A DNA stretch of 39,076 nucleotides from Minisyncoccota bacterium (GCA_018657765.1 JABHWM010000016.1:1-39076), one strand, 5' to 3'; numbered from the stretch's first letter, positions 7,312-16,060 are shown. Numbers and translations are program-made. Notes: generated from the sequence alone by a model not told the origin.

Positions 7312-9097
7312 TGGTAACAGTAAAATCTCCTGAATTAATACTCTCCCCGTTCATTGTAACGGTTAGGTGAAGACTATCCTTTGTTGGGATAGCTCCCTTT
7401 GTATTATAGACAAATAACGGAATAGTTATGGTTTGAAATGGCAAGATAGCTGGAATGGTTGTATCACCAAAAACTCTAACTCCAGATTTTTCTGAGCTTA
7501 GGTCAAAACTCAAGTTATACCAAGCTGCCCCAGAAGTGTTTTTTAGAGTTAGAACATGGAATCCTGGAAGATTAATAAAAGAGTTTTTTTGTGGTTCCAA
7601 AGATGTCTCTAAAGTTGGGCTTTGCTCTGGGAAAGTATCTCCGAAGCTTACTTCTAAGGTTTTCTCTGTTTGTTTTTCTGTTTTGTAAGATCCGGCAGGA
7701 TAAGGCAACGAGCTTGATTCTCCGTTGATGGCTAGGACGATATGATTGAGGTCGAATTGGTTGAAGTAATCAACTCCCCCGGTAGTGTTTCCCCAGGTTG
7801 GATCGATTGATTTCCAGATTTGATCTTCTTCATGCCAATATTCTGGCCAAGCATGCAAGATATCTTCTACCAAACTCAATGGCCTCAACTCACTATTCTC
7901 GGTGTAAGCATAGCCAGTAATTACTCTAGAAGGAATTTTATTAGTTCTGGCTAAGGTAACAAAAAGGTCTGAGAATTCTTGGCAGGCAGCTTCTTTAGGA
8001 ATCTCTAGAATTTTGGCTGCTCCTTTTCTTTCAAAATCATCGATCGATTCAATCGTTGCATACTCCAGTTGAGTGGTAACAAAGTCATAGATTTCTTTGG
8101 GAGTTGTATTTTTTTGGGCTATCTCTTGAATAAAAGGATTATCTGTTTCCCAAAAGGGTTGTTTTATTAAGTGGAAATCTTGTGGGTAAGCAATGGGAAT
8201 GGTTTCATTTTGATTTAATGTTAAGAGAGCTTGTGCTTGAACTTTTATTGCTTGAGCTGTGTTACCAGGCATATAAAAAGTAGCGAGCCAGTTTCCATCT
8301 TGGTCTACTTTCATTTCGGTTGGTTCTGGATCGATTGTTTGATAATTCATTCTTTGAAATGGAGTATCAGGTGGTAATGCTGTTTGTAAGAGAATTGGTT
8401 GGGTATCATTATTTTCTAGAAAATAGGTGAAGTTTAGGTCAAAGATTTGTTCTGAACCAAAAAGAGCAGAAACTCCTCTATCACCCAGTTCACTAAAGGT
8501 CATTTTAATTGCACTATTAGTGAAAGATTGAGAAAAGTTTGTAGCCGGAGTAACTCTAGTTGCTGTTCCAAAATATAAAGGTGTATTTAATACAACTTCT
8601 ATATGAGTATACTGACTAGGATCTGCTTGTTTGGGAATAGCTACTTCCAGAACTTCACCGTTAATTTGAGCTAGATCAGGATTTGTATAGCTAATTGTAA
8701 AAACACGAGTCTTACCTTCGCCAACTAATTTATCTGGGAAAGTAATGCCAATATTTGTTTGATTTTTTATTTGAGTAACTTCTGCATCCATGGTTCCTTT
8801 ATTATCAAAAACTCTGATTCCAGTGATTTTTTGAGAACTAGTTCTGAGGCCATGCTTAGTAATGTAGTAAGTCGGGGTGAGATTTTTGATTGTAAAAGTA
8901 TGTTCAACATAGGTAGAGCCATTTTGTTGAACGTTATAGGTACTTCTGAGAGTGTTTTCAAAGGAGTTAGCTGCTTCTTTTTGAGCAGAAATATTTTTTG
9001 GAAAAAATAAACTAGTACTAATAGTAATTAGTATTGTTAGAAAAAAAACTTTATTTATAAATTTAAATCGGCTAGTAAAAAGACCAAAGATACTCAT
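7193..9097 (-). CDS. Secreted, membrane-anchored transglutaminase-like protein
   Basis: The protein has an N-terminal signal segment (~13-38 ending near I-S-A-Q), a beta-rich region (~45-300), a transglutaminase-like core, another beta-rich stretch and a C-terminal membrane helix (~607-628) with a basic tail. The Cys-His-Asp triad is intact: C372 in A-A-C-Q-E-F-S-D, H415 in L-H-A-W-P-E-Y-W, D432 in I-D-P-T-W-G. It should act outside the membrane as a protease-like or cross-linking enzyme; the substrate is unknown. A CATAAT hexamer ends 5 bases before the ATG, so the mRNA may be leaderless. The last 25-40 codons overlap the start of uvrC in another frame. In many bacteria a (usually inactive) transglutaminase domain is fused to the 7TM protein encoded here at 3996-4928. 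Confidence 0.87.
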   Translation of the reverse strand: MSIFGLFTSRFKFINKVFFLTILITISTSLFFPKNISAQKEAANSFENTLRSTYNVQQNGSTYVEHTFTIKNLTPTYYITKHGLRTSSQKITGIRVFDNKGTMDAEVTQIKNQTNIGITFPDKLVGEGKTRVFTISYTNPDLAQINGEVLEVAIPKQADPSQYTHIEVVLNTPLYFGTATRVTPATNFSQSFTNSAIKMTFSELGDRGVSALFGSEQIFDLNFTYFLENNDTQPILLQTALPPDTPFQRMNYQTIDPEPTEMKVDQDGNWLATFYMPGNTAQAIKVQAQALLTLNQNETIPIAYPQDFHLIKQPFWETDNPFIQEIAQKNTTPKEIYDFVTTQLEYATIESIDDFERKGAAKILEIPKEAACQEFSDLFVTLARTNKIPSRVITGYAYTENSELRPLSLVEDILHAWPEYWHEEDQIWKSIDPTWGNTTGGVDYFNQFDLNHIVLAINGESSSLPYPAGSYKTEKQTEKTLEVSFGDTFPEQSPTLETSLEPQKNSFINLPGFHVLTLKNTSGAAWYNLSFDLSSEKSGVRVFGDTTIPAILPFQTITIPLFVYNTKGAIPTKDSLHLTVTMNGESINSGDFTVTNAPNFIQTIAHPYALYVVGVGSIILVLGAGSILVLRQKR

Positions 9098-9102
9098 ACT
9101 CT

Positions 9103-9108
9103 ATTATG
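9103..9108 (-). promoter_or_regulatory. -10 element 5 bases before the transglutaminase start
   Basis: CATAAT on the minus strand ends 5 bases before the ATG at 9097. A weak TTCAAG lies 18 bases further upstream. It would drive a leaderless or nearly leaderless transglutaminase-uvrC-unknown-holin mRNA. Confidence 0.5.
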
Positions 9109-9129
9109 GAAGAATATGGCTTTTATCTT

Positions 9130-9156
9130 GAAAAATCAATCTGGAAAACTAGATTG
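9130..9156 (-). terminator. Possible intrinsic terminator of uvrA
   Basis: On the minus strand a 6-bp stem (CAATCT / AGATTG) with an 8-base loop is followed by ATTTTT. It lies about 35 bases after the uvrA stop and before the transglutaminase promoter. The stem is short and AT-rich, so termination may be partial. Confidence 0.45.
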
Positions 9157-9189
9157 AAAAACACTTCCCTTTTTAAGGATAGATATTTT

Positions 9190-12177
9190 TTATTTTTTCT
9201 TCTGCGCTGCAAACTCTTCTTTCAAATATTTACCAGTAAAAGAGTTTGGATTTTTGGCTAGTTCTTGAGGAGTATTTACAGCGATTATCTCACCTCCATA
9301 CTCTCCTCCTTCTGGTCCCAGATCAACAATCCAATCAGTATTTTTGATTACATCTAGATTATGTTCAATCAGAACAACTGTGTTATTTTGTGAAACTAAT
9401 TTATGCAAAACTACTAGTAGTTTCTGGATATCTTCAAAATGTAATCCAGTTGTTGGCTCATCAAGTAAATACACGACATGATCATTTGTTCGTAAACTCA
9501 ATTCTTTGGCAAGTTTTACTCTTTGTGACTCTCCTCCACTGAGAGTTGGAGCAGGTTGTCCAAGTTCTAGGTAACCAAGACCAACATCAACTAAAGTTTT
9601 GAATTTTTGTTTTAGGGTTCCGTTGTGTGCAAAGAACTTTAGAGCATCATCAATACTTAGCTTGAGAATATCGGCAATGTTTTTTCCTTTATACAAAACT
9701 TGTAGAGTTTCTTCGTTATAGCGTTGGCCATGACAGACATCACAAGTCACATAAACGTCTGGTAAAAACTGCATTTCTATTTTTATTTGTCCATCACCAC
9801 GACATGTTTCACAACGGCCACCTTTGACATTAAAACTAAATCTTCCAGCATTGTAGCCTCGGATATGAGCTTCTTGGGTGTTTGCAAATATTTTTCTAAT
9901 ATAGTCAAAAATCTTGGTATAGGTTGCAGGATTAGAGCGAGGTGTTTTACCGATAGGGCTTTGATCAATCAAAGAAACTCTTTTTACTACTTCTGGAATC
10001 ATGGCTTGTTTTACAAAACCTGCTTGTGATTTAGTTTTTCTTTCTAAATGTTTCATTAGTTGATGATAGAGGGTGTCATGTAAAAGAGTTGATTTACCAG
10101 AGCCAGAAATACCAGTGATACAAGTCAAAGCATTGAGAGGAAAGTCAACATCTATGTTTTTGAGGTTGTGATGATTAGCACCCCTAAGGCTGATTGTTCC
10201 AGAATGACCTTTAGTCATAGCTGTCTCGTTTGGATCTAGAACTTGTCTTTCATCTTCTTTTATTCGTTTGAGAATAACATCTTTTTTCCTAGATAAGTAT
10301 TTTCCAGTTATGGATTTTTTTGATTTCATTATTTCTTTGGGAGTTCCATGGGCGATTATTTCTCCACCATTCTTTCCGGCTTTTGGTCCGAAATCAAAAA
10401 TATAGTCAGAAGCTAACATTACATCTCTGTCATGTTCTACAACGATTACTGAGTTACCTTGATTCTTAAGATTTTCTAGAGTTTCAATAAGTCTGTCATT
10501 ATCTCTAGGATGAAGACCGATTGTAGGTTCATCAAGAATATATAAAACTCCGGTAAGTCCTGTCCCTATCTGAGATGCAAGACGGATTCTTTGAGCTTCT
10601 CCACCTGCCAATGTAGAGGCTTCTCTACTGAGTGATAGATAGTTGAGACCGACAGATGTTAAGAAGCTTAATCTAGTAATTATTTCTTTAAGAATAGATT
10701 CACCAATCTCAAGTTCTTTTGTAGAAAGTTTATTTTCTTTCTTTAAAGCCTCAGACCAATCTAGAGCTCGTTGGATAGTGAGATTGGTTATGTTGGCAAT
10801 ATTATTATTATCGATAGTTACAGCGAGAGAAGATGGCTTTAAGCGGTCACCTACACAATCAGGACAGATTTCTTTGTGCATGAACTGGCCTATTTCTTTA
10901 CGAATATAATCACTATCTGTTTCTTGATAACGACGTTCTAGATTTGTGACAAAACCCTCGAATTTTTCTTGGATCATTGTCTCTTTACCAAACCTATTTT
11001 CTCCAGTTACTTCATAAATCTTGGATGATCCATAAAGTAATATTTTTTGAAATTCTTCACTCATGTCTTCAAAGGCAGTTTTACGGAAATCATAACCAGC
11101 TTCTCTGACTACAGTCTGAACAAGTCTAGCCCACCAGGTGTCATTACCCATGGTTCTAGCAAAAGGAATGATAGCTCCTTCACTGAGCGTTAAGACAGGC
11201 GCAGTTATTTTCTCTGGATTTACTCTGAGTAAAGAACCTAGTCCATTACATGCAGGACAAGCTCCTTCTGGTGAGTTAAAAGAAAAAACTCTTGGTTCAA
11301 GTTCTTTAAGTGAGATCCCACAGTGACTACAAGCTAGTTTTTCACTGAAGAGATGATCTTCCATATCTTTTGGTTTATCTGGGAATGATAGTGAGGCATC
11401 TTCTATAAAGCTAGCTATTACGAGACCAGTAGATAGCTTGAGGCCTTCTTCGATTGATTGGGATAATCTAGATCTGAGAGTCTTGAGTTCCTGTGGGTCA
11501 CGTAGTTGTTTTTTGGAAAAACTAATTCTATCCAAGATAGCTTCGATAGTATGTTTATTTGTTTTGATAAGAGTAATACTTTCACTAAGATCAAATACTT
11601 CTCCATCGATTCTAACTCTGCTGTAACCTTGTTTTGATAAATTAGTAAATAGAGCAGAAAACTCTCCTTTTCTATTTTGAATAACAGGAGACATAATCAT
11701 GAAACGGATTGGTTGATTTGTGGTTTTTTCTTCGACTAGTTTTATAATATGACCAATAATCTGATCGATACTTTGGGTGCTTATTTCTCTTTTACATTGG
11801 TGACAATGTGGGTGCCCTACTCTTGCGAAGAGTAATCTAAGGTAATCGTATATTTCAGTAATAGTCCCGACAGTAGATCTTGGGTTATGAGAAGTTGTTT
11901 TTTGATCAATAGAGATAGCAGGAGAAAGTCCTTCTATCTGATCTACCTTGGGTTTTTGCATAATACCCAAGAATTGACGGGCATAAGAACTGAGGGACTC
12001 AACATACCTGCGTTGTCCTTCTGCATAAAGGGTGTCGAAAGCCAGAGAAGTTTTTCCACTTCCAGAAAGACCAGTAAAAATAACTAGTTTATTTTTGGGA
12101 ATGCTGATCGAGACATCTTTAAGATTATGTTCTTTGGCACCAGTGATGATGATATGGTTTAGTGAGTTCTTTTTCAT
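9190..12177 (-). CDS. uvrA: UvrABC excinuclease subunit A
   Basis: This 995-residue protein is a complete UvrA, the ATPase that finds DNA damage and loads UvrB. Seen: the first Walker A (G-L-S-G-S-G-K-T, 35-42) and its conserved L-Y-A-E-G-Q-R-R-Y-V-E-S-L-S-S-Y-A-R-Q-F-L neighbourhood, zinc-binding cysteine pairs near residues 125-128 and 280 onwards, the L-S-G-G-E/L-A-G-G-E signatures, the second Walker A (G-I-S-G-S-G-K-S), and the C-terminal C-E-T-C-R-G-D-G / C-D-V-C-H-G zinc finger. It is slightly longer than the usual ~940 residues but no motif is missing. It has its own promoter region upstream and no evident Shine-Dalgarno site. uvrB lies two genes upstream and uvrC two genes downstream on the same strand. 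Confidence 0.97.
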   Translation of the reverse strand: MKKNSLNHIIITGAKEHNLKDVSISIPKNKLVIFTGLSGSGKTSLAFDTLYAEGQRRYVESLSSYARQFLGIMQKPKVDQIEGLSPAISIDQKTTSHNPRSTVGTITEIYDYLRLLFARVGHPHCHQCKREISTQSIDQIIGHIIKLVEEKTTNQPIRFMIMSPVIQNRKGEFSALFTNLSKQGYSRVRIDGEVFDLSESITLIKTNKHTIEAILDRISFSKKQLRDPQELKTLRSRLSQSIEEGLKLSTGLVIASFIEDASLSFPDKPKDMEDHLFSEKLACSHCGISLKELEPRVFSFNSPEGACPACNGLGSLLRVNPEKITAPVLTLSEGAIIPFARTMGNDTWWARLVQTVVREAGYDFRKTAFEDMSEEFQKILLYGSSKIYEVTGENRFGKETMIQEKFEGFVTNLERRYQETDSDYIRKEIGQFMHKEICPDCVGDRLKPSSLAVTIDNNNIANITNLTIQRALDWSEALKKENKLSTKELEIGESILKEIITRLSFLTSVGLNYLSLSREASTLAGGEAQRIRLASQIGTGLTGVLYILDEPTIGLHPRDNDRLIETLENLKNQGNSVIVVEHDRDVMLASDYIFDFGPKAGKNGGEIIAHGTPKEIMKSKKSITGKYLSRKKDVILKRIKEDERQVLDPNETAMTKGHSGTISLRGANHHNLKNIDVDFPLNALTCITGISGSGKSTLLHDTLYHQLMKHLERKTKSQAGFVKQAMIPEVVKRVSLIDQSPIGKTPRSNPATYTKIFDYIRKIFANTQEAHIRGYNAGRFSFNVKGGRCETCRGDGQIKIEMQFLPDVYVTCDVCHGQRYNEETLQVLYKGKNIADILKLSIDDALKFFAHNGTLKQKFKTLVDVGLGYLELGQPAPTLSGGESQRVKLAKELSLRTNDHVVYLLDEPTTGLHFEDIQKLLVVLHKLVSQNNTVVLIEHNLDVIKNTDWIVDLGPEGGEYGGEIIAVNTPQELAKNPNSFTGKYLKEEFAAQKKK

Positions 12178-12193
12178 AAAAAATAGAGGCTGT

Positions 12194-12229
12194 ATTGTAG
12201 CGTTTATAGTGTTGAATTAGTAGTGTCAA
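12194..12229 (-). promoter_or_regulatory. Promoter region of uvrA
   Basis: On the minus strand a perfect TTGACA (12224-12229) is followed after 15 bases by TATAAA (12203-12208), and a second -10-like TACAAT lies at 12194-12199, 16 bases before the ATG. Either gives a short leader with a U-rich end and no Shine-Dalgarno motif. I saw no LexA-type operator. Confidence 0.5.
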
Positions 12230-12298
12230 TGCTTACTCTTTTTAGTAAAAAATTAATATGAACATTGGCTGATGAGTTTTTTTTATATTGAGGTCTGG

Positions 12299-12589
12299 TT
12301 ATATAAGATCTCGAATTTGTTCTTCAAGTGTTTTAAGAATAATTTGTTTTTGTTGTAAATCTATGAATTCTAAGGCTTTTCCTAGTAATTCTAATTCATC
12401 CTTTTTATCTGTAGCATCTTTTTCAATTATTGAAAAGAATTCTGCTAATAAGTCTAGTAAATCAGCAAAACCGTTTAAAAAATCTTGATTTATTGTTTTT
12501 TGATTTTTGATTAGATTAATTAAAACAACCTCAATTTCATTTGGTAAGTTTAAACTTTTAATTTCTTGTTGTAGATTTTCTTTTTTCAT
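12299..12589 (-). CDS. Small all-helical protein of unknown function
   Basis: I do not recognise this protein. The 96 residues are almost entirely predicted helix, rich in L, I, K and E with heptad-like hydrophobic spacing, and have no signal peptide or membrane segment; it is probably a cytoplasmic helical bundle or coiled-coil partner. It lies 16 bases after the stop of the coiled-coil gene at 12606-13577 and both have similar composition, so they are probably co-transcribed and may interact (inference). Its start context CAGATATATG resembles that of several neighbouring genes. Confidence 0.7.
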   Translation of the reverse strand: MKKENLQQEIKSLNLPNEIEVVLINLIKNQKTINQDFLNGFADLLDLLAEFFSIIEKDATDKKDELELLGKALEFIDLQQKQIILKTLEEQIRDLI

Positions 12590-12605
12590 ATATCTGTTTT
12601 AGTAA

Positions 12606-13577
12606 TTATGAATTAATACTTCTTATTTTATATGCTAATTTTGTTAAATTTTCTGATGTTCTATAACTAGTTCTTGCTGATTCTTTTAAGATCCTTATGT
12701 TTATCTTTTCAATCAAAAGGATTGTTTCATTAATACCAAGAAATAATTCAGTTACTAAAGGGATATAAGGTGATGTTGTTCTTTTATCTTTTTCTTTCCT
12801 TAATCGTAAATGTCTCTTCTTATATTCTTCTTCTCTATCTATAGCAGCTTGTAATTCACTTTTTGAGTTTGACTTTTTTTCTAGTAATCTAGATAAATCT
12901 TCCCAAAGTTTTGGTCCGATGATTGATTTTTGATAAACTGTTTCCAATGCATTCAAAATTTCTTTTCTCAATCTTTTTTTTTCTTCCGGAGTATTTAGTT
13001 CTACAAGTTGTTCAACTATAAATTGTAAATCTTCTTTTTTAATTTCTGCTGAATATTTTATATTTTCCTCTATTTCAGTTATTTTTTCTGAGATGAGTTT
13101 TGATCCTTTTTTTGCTGGATCTAGGATTTTCTCTTTTATTTTCTCTAAAAGACTAAGAGCCTGTTCTTTGGGTAAAGTAGCTAGTTTGTTTGCCAGTTTT
13201 TCTATGATTTCAGTAGGATTAGTATTATTTAATGTATCAACTTTATCTGCAATTTTTTCTTTTTTAGCTTGTATTATTTCTGTTGCTTCTTTTTCTTTTT
13301 GGTCTAATTTTTCTTTAAAAGATAAAGTTATTGCTTTTGCTTTTTCTACAATTATTTTTGACCCTTCTTTTGTTGGATCTAGGATTTTTTCTTTTATTTT
13401 CTCTAAAAGACTAAGAGCCTGTTCTTTGGGCAAAGTAACTAGTTTATTTGCTAGTTTTTCTGATTTAGTTTTTATTCCCCCCCTAAGATTCTCTGCAGCA
13501 GTAGTAAACTTTGCTAGTAATTTTTCTTTTTTTGATCTTTTTTGCTCTGGTTTGAAGCTGACTTCTTTGTCAATCAT
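12606..13577 (-). CDS. Lysine/glutamate-rich coiled-coil protein with a duplicated segment
   Basis: I do not recognise a family. This 323-residue, highly charged protein is predicted mostly helix or coiled coil. Residues 40-76 and 126-162 are near-identical copies of one segment (core L-P-K-E-Q-A-L-S-L-L-E-K-I-K-E-K-I-L-D-P), 86 residues apart, and the DNA is also nearly identical, indicating a recent internal duplication. The last ~90 residues are less repetitive, contain an R/K-rich stretch and end in helices. There is no signal peptide. It sits between uvrB and uvrA and upstream of the small helical gene. A TATATT hexamer ends 8 bases before the ATG, so it may begin its own short transcript. 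Confidence 0.75.
   Translation of the reverse strand: MIDKEVSFKPEQKRSKKEKLLAKFTTAAENLRGGIKTKSEKLANKLVTLPKEQALSLLEKIKEKILDPTKEGSKIIVEKAKAITLSFKEKLDQKEKEATEIIQAKKEKIADKVDTLNNTNPTEIIEKLANKLATLPKEQALSLLEKIKEKILDPAKKGSKLISEKITEIEENIKYSAEIKKEDLQFIVEQLVELNTPEEKKRLRKEILNALETVYQKSIIGPKLWEDLSRLLEKKSNSKSELQAAIDREEEYKKRHLRLRKEKDKRTTSPYIPLVTELFLGINETILLIEKINIRILKESARTSYRTSENLTKLAYKIRSINS
13100..13203 (-). repeat. Direct repeat, copy 1 (inside coiled-coil gene)
   Basis: A ~104-base segment recurs in the same frame 258 bases (86 codons) away at 13358-13461, with only a few, mostly silent, differences. Both copies encode the L-P-K-E-Q-A-L-S-L-L-E-K-I motif. Confidence 0.85.
13358..13461 (-). repeat. Direct repeat, copy 2 (inside coiled-coil gene)
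   Basis: Second copy of the segment at 13100-13203. High DNA identity points to a recent duplication, or conversion between the copies. Confidence 0.85.
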
Positions 13578-13585
13578 ATATATCT

Positions 13586-13591
13586 AATATA
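13586..13591 (-). promoter_or_regulatory. Possible -10 element before the coiled-coil gene
   Basis: TATATT on the minus strand ends 8 bases before the ATG at 13577. The region is very AT-rich, so chance occurrence is quite possible; no -35 is evident. Confidence 0.35.
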
Positions 13592-13617
13592 GAACAGATG
13601 TTTAACAAAAATAACTA

Positions 13618-15876
13618 TTAATTATTGAGCTCAGCAATTTTATCTCTCAATAAAGCAGCTAGCTCAAAATCTAGATCAGCCGCTGCCCTGCGCATTTTTA
13701 AATCAAGTTTTTTGATGACTTTTTGTTTTTCATCTGGAGCCATTGATTCTGGATCTAAGGCTTGAAGATCTATAAACTCATTTTTTTTGAGTTGAACAAT
13801 CATCCCCTTTTTCTTTATTTTAAGAGCGGCTAATTTATCTTCTTTTTCTTCATCAGTCTCACGCAAAAGTAGTTTTTCACGGATAGGTTTACTGATACTT
13901 TTTGGAGTAATATCGTATTTAAGATTATAGTTTATTTGAATTTCTCTACGTCTTTGTGTTTCTGTAATAGATTTTTTGATAGATTTCGTCATTCTGTCAG
14001 CAAAAAGCATGACTTTACCATCTACGTGTCTAGCTGCTCTACCCATAGTTTGAGTCAAGGCAGTATAAGAACGGAGAAAGCCCTCTTTATCTGCATCAAG
14101 AATAGCAACGAGACTAACTTCTGGTAGATCTAAGCCTTCACGAAGTAAATTAATACCAACCAAAACATCATATTTTCCAGATCTGAGGTCATCTAAAATA
14201 TCAGATCTCTCTAACGTGACAATATCAGAGTGAAGATAAGCTACCTTTGGATACTCTGGCAAGTCATAGGTAGATAAAGGATCAAGATCTACATAAAGAT
14301 TATCATCTATCGGTCCAATTTCTATATCATCTATTGGAATAAGATCTTGGCTTTTTTTGTATTTAGTTTCTTCAGAAGAATTTTTAAGAGCAGCTTGGCG
14401 AGAGCGAAAGTTTTTTATTAAAGCATCTATTTTTTTTGGAGTATTCAAGTAATCAGTTAAGGCTTCGGCCATTTTTTTTGTCAAAGTAGTAACTAATACA
14501 CGTTGGCCTAGTATTTTTCTACGAATTACTTCGATCACTAGATCTTCTATTTGTTTTTCTGTAGGACGAAGTTCCACAATAGAGTCAGTCAGACCTGTCG
14601 GTCTGATTAGTTGTTCTGCAATTTCTCCTTCTGATTGTTGTATTTCCCAGTCAGCTGGTGTTGCAGAAAGATAGACATTTTGAGGAGTTCTTTCCAAGAA
14701 TTCATGAAATTGTAGTGGTCTATTATCCAAAGCACTAGGTAAGCGAAAACCATACTCAATCAAAGTTTCTTTACGAGCTCTGTCACCATGAAACATCCCT
14801 CTTATCTGTGGTGCAGTCATGTGACTTTCATCAACAATAGTCAGAAAAGAGTCTTGATCAAAAATCTTTGCATTTTCTTTGAAATAATCTAGTAGAGTAA
14901 AAGGTGGATCTCCAGGATTTCGACCGTCAAAATATCTAGAGTAATTCTCTATTCCATTAACAAAGCCAAATTCCTGAATCATCTCCAAATCATATTGAAC
15001 TTTTTGTTGTAAGCGATAACTTTCTAGGGTTTTACCAGCTTTTTCTAGTTTCTTGACTTGTTGGGCTAGCTCTTTTCTTATTTCTTTTATACCTTCTTCT
15101 CTACTTTTGGGATTCATTGTGTAGTGTTTGGCTGCATAAAGGGTGTATTGTTTGGTGAGAGTATCTCTAGACTTTGGAGGAAGAACTTGACCACTAATAG
15201 GATCGACTTCTGAAATCTTAGTTATCTTATTTTCTAGTGTTTCTATTTTGAAAGCAGTATCTTGATAAGCCGGCCAAACTTGAATAGTGTCTCCAATAAC
15301 TTTGAAAGTACTTCTTCTGAGTTCTGTAGTCGTTCGTTCATATTGTAGTTGTGAGAGTCTGAGTAGAAAGTTTTGTTGAGAGATTATTTCTCCTTCAACA
15401 AAGCGAAAAATATTCTGCCCATATTCCACAGGAGATCCCAAGTTATAGATACAAGAAACCGAGGCAATAATAATGACATCTTTTCTAGTTAGGAGATGAG
15501 TTGTTGCAGCCAAACGAAGTTTATCAATCTCATCATTAATATCTGCTTCTTTTTCTATATAGGTATCAGTGCTTGGGAGATAAGCTTCTGGTTGGTAGTA
15601 ATCATAGTAAGAGACAAAGTAACTTACTGCATTTTCTGGAAAGAAATCACGGAACTCTTGATAAAGTTGTGCAGCTAGAGTTTTATTGTGGGCAATAACT
15701 AGAGTTGGCTTCTGAGTTTTCTCGATAACATTAGCCATGGTAAATGTTTTACCAGAACCAGTTACACCGAGTAATGTCTGGTGTTGATTGCCACTAGCAA
15801 CGCTTTCAGCTAGTTTTTTTATAGCTGAAGGTTGATCTCCGGTAGGCTTGTATGGTGTGTGGAGCTTAAAATCCAT
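13618..15876 (-). CDS. uvrB: UvrABC excinuclease subunit B with an insert in its helicase half
   Basis: UvrB verifies damage and holds the preincision complex with UvrC. Present: Walker A G-V-T-G-S-G-K-T (37-44), the Y-Y-D-Y-Y-Q-P-E-A-Y beta-hairpin (90-99), D-E-S-H (349-352), L-S-A-T-P (413-417), the G-I-N-L-L-R-E-G-L-D-L-P motif, G-R-A-A-R, and a C-terminal UVR domain (~718-752) that pairs with UvrC. At 752 residues it is ~80 longer than usual. Most of the excess is a block at ~478-542 between the conserved D-Y-L and K-V-A-Y-L-H-S-D, where ordinary UvrB has only a few residues. It has its own leaderless-type promoter. Confidence 0.97.
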   Translation of the reverse strand: MDFKLHTPYKPTGDQPSAIKKLAESVASGNQHQTLLGVTGSGKTFTMANVIEKTQKPTLVIAHNKTLAAQLYQEFRDFFPENAVSYFVSYYDYYQPEAYLPSTDTYIEKEADINDEIDKLRLAATTHLLTRKDVIIIASVSCIYNLGSPVEYGQNIFRFVEGEIISQQNFLLRLSQLQYERTTTELRRSTFKVIGDTIQVWPAYQDTAFKIETLENKITKISEVDPISGQVLPPKSRDTLTKQYTLYAAKHYTMNPKSREEGIKEIRKELAQQVKKLEKAGKTLESYRLQQKVQYDLEMIQEFGFVNGIENYSRYFDGRNPGDPPFTLLDYFKENAKIFDQDSFLTIVDESHMTAPQIRGMFHGDRARKETLIEYGFRLPSALDNRPLQFHEFLERTPQNVYLSATPADWEIQQSEGEIAEQLIRPTGLTDSIVELRPTEKQIEDLVIEVIRRKILGQRVLVTTLTKKMAEALTDYLNTPKKIDALIKNFRSRQAALKNSSEETKYKKSQDLIPIDDIEIGPIDDNLYVDLDPLSTYDLPEYPKVAYLHSDIVTLERSDILDDLRSGKYDVLVGINLLREGLDLPEVSLVAILDADKEGFLRSYTALTQTMGRAARHVDGKVMLFADRMTKSIKKSITETQRRREIQINYNLKYDITPKSISKPIREKLLLRETDEEKEDKLAALKIKKKGMIVQLKKNEFIDLQALDPESMAPDEKQKVIKKLDLKMRRAAADLDFELAALLRDKIAELNN

Positions 15877-15883
15877 ATGGAGT

Positions 15884-15889
15884 ATGATA
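15884..15889 (-). promoter_or_regulatory. Extended -10 promoter of uvrB, leaderless
   Basis: TGT-TATCAT on the minus strand ends 7 bases before the uvrB ATG (15876), which puts the start point at or next to the initiation codon. No Shine-Dalgarno site is possible. Confidence 0.55.
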
Positions 15890-15941
15890 ACAGATGAGTC
15901 TAGGAGGTGCTTTTTATTAATACCTCTGGTAAAATCAGTGT

Positions 15942-15969
15942 TTGTTTGAGAAAATATATCTCTTATAGA
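15942..15969 (+). promoter_or_regulatory. Promoter for the tRNA-Arg / tRNA-His / ATP-grasp unit
   Basis: TTGTTT (15942-15947), 16-base spacer, TATAGA (15964-15969). Transcription would begin about 10 bases before the first tRNA. Confidence 0.5.
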
Positions 15970-15986
15970 ACTTTATAGTTTTTTAT

Positions 15987-16060
15987 GCGCCAATAGCTCA
16001 GCTGGATAGAGCAACTGCCTTCTAAGCAGTAGGTCGCAGGTTCGAGTCCTGCTTGGCGCA
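15987..16060 (+). tRNA. tRNA-Arg (anticodon UCU)
   Basis: A full cloverleaf is present: 7-bp acceptor GCGCCAA/TTGGCGC, D-arm GCTC/GAGC, anticodon stem ACTGC/GCAGT with loop C-T-T-C-T-A-A giving UCU (reads AGA), and T-arm GCAGG/CCTGC with TTCGAGT loop. The discriminator is A; the following bases are CTT, so CCA is not encoded and must be added by a nucleotidyltransferase. Confidence 0.97.

Noticed and set aside
9130..9156. This inverted repeat as a LexA/SOS operator of the uvr genes
   Set aside because: It lies downstream of uvrA, is followed by a T-run on the minus strand and does not resemble known SOS boxes.
13093..13587. 164-codon open frame on the plus strand
   Set aside because: It is the complement of the lysine-rich coiled-coil gene; A/G-rich coding DNA gives long F/S/L-rich antisense frames and its own repeat only mirrors the real duplication.
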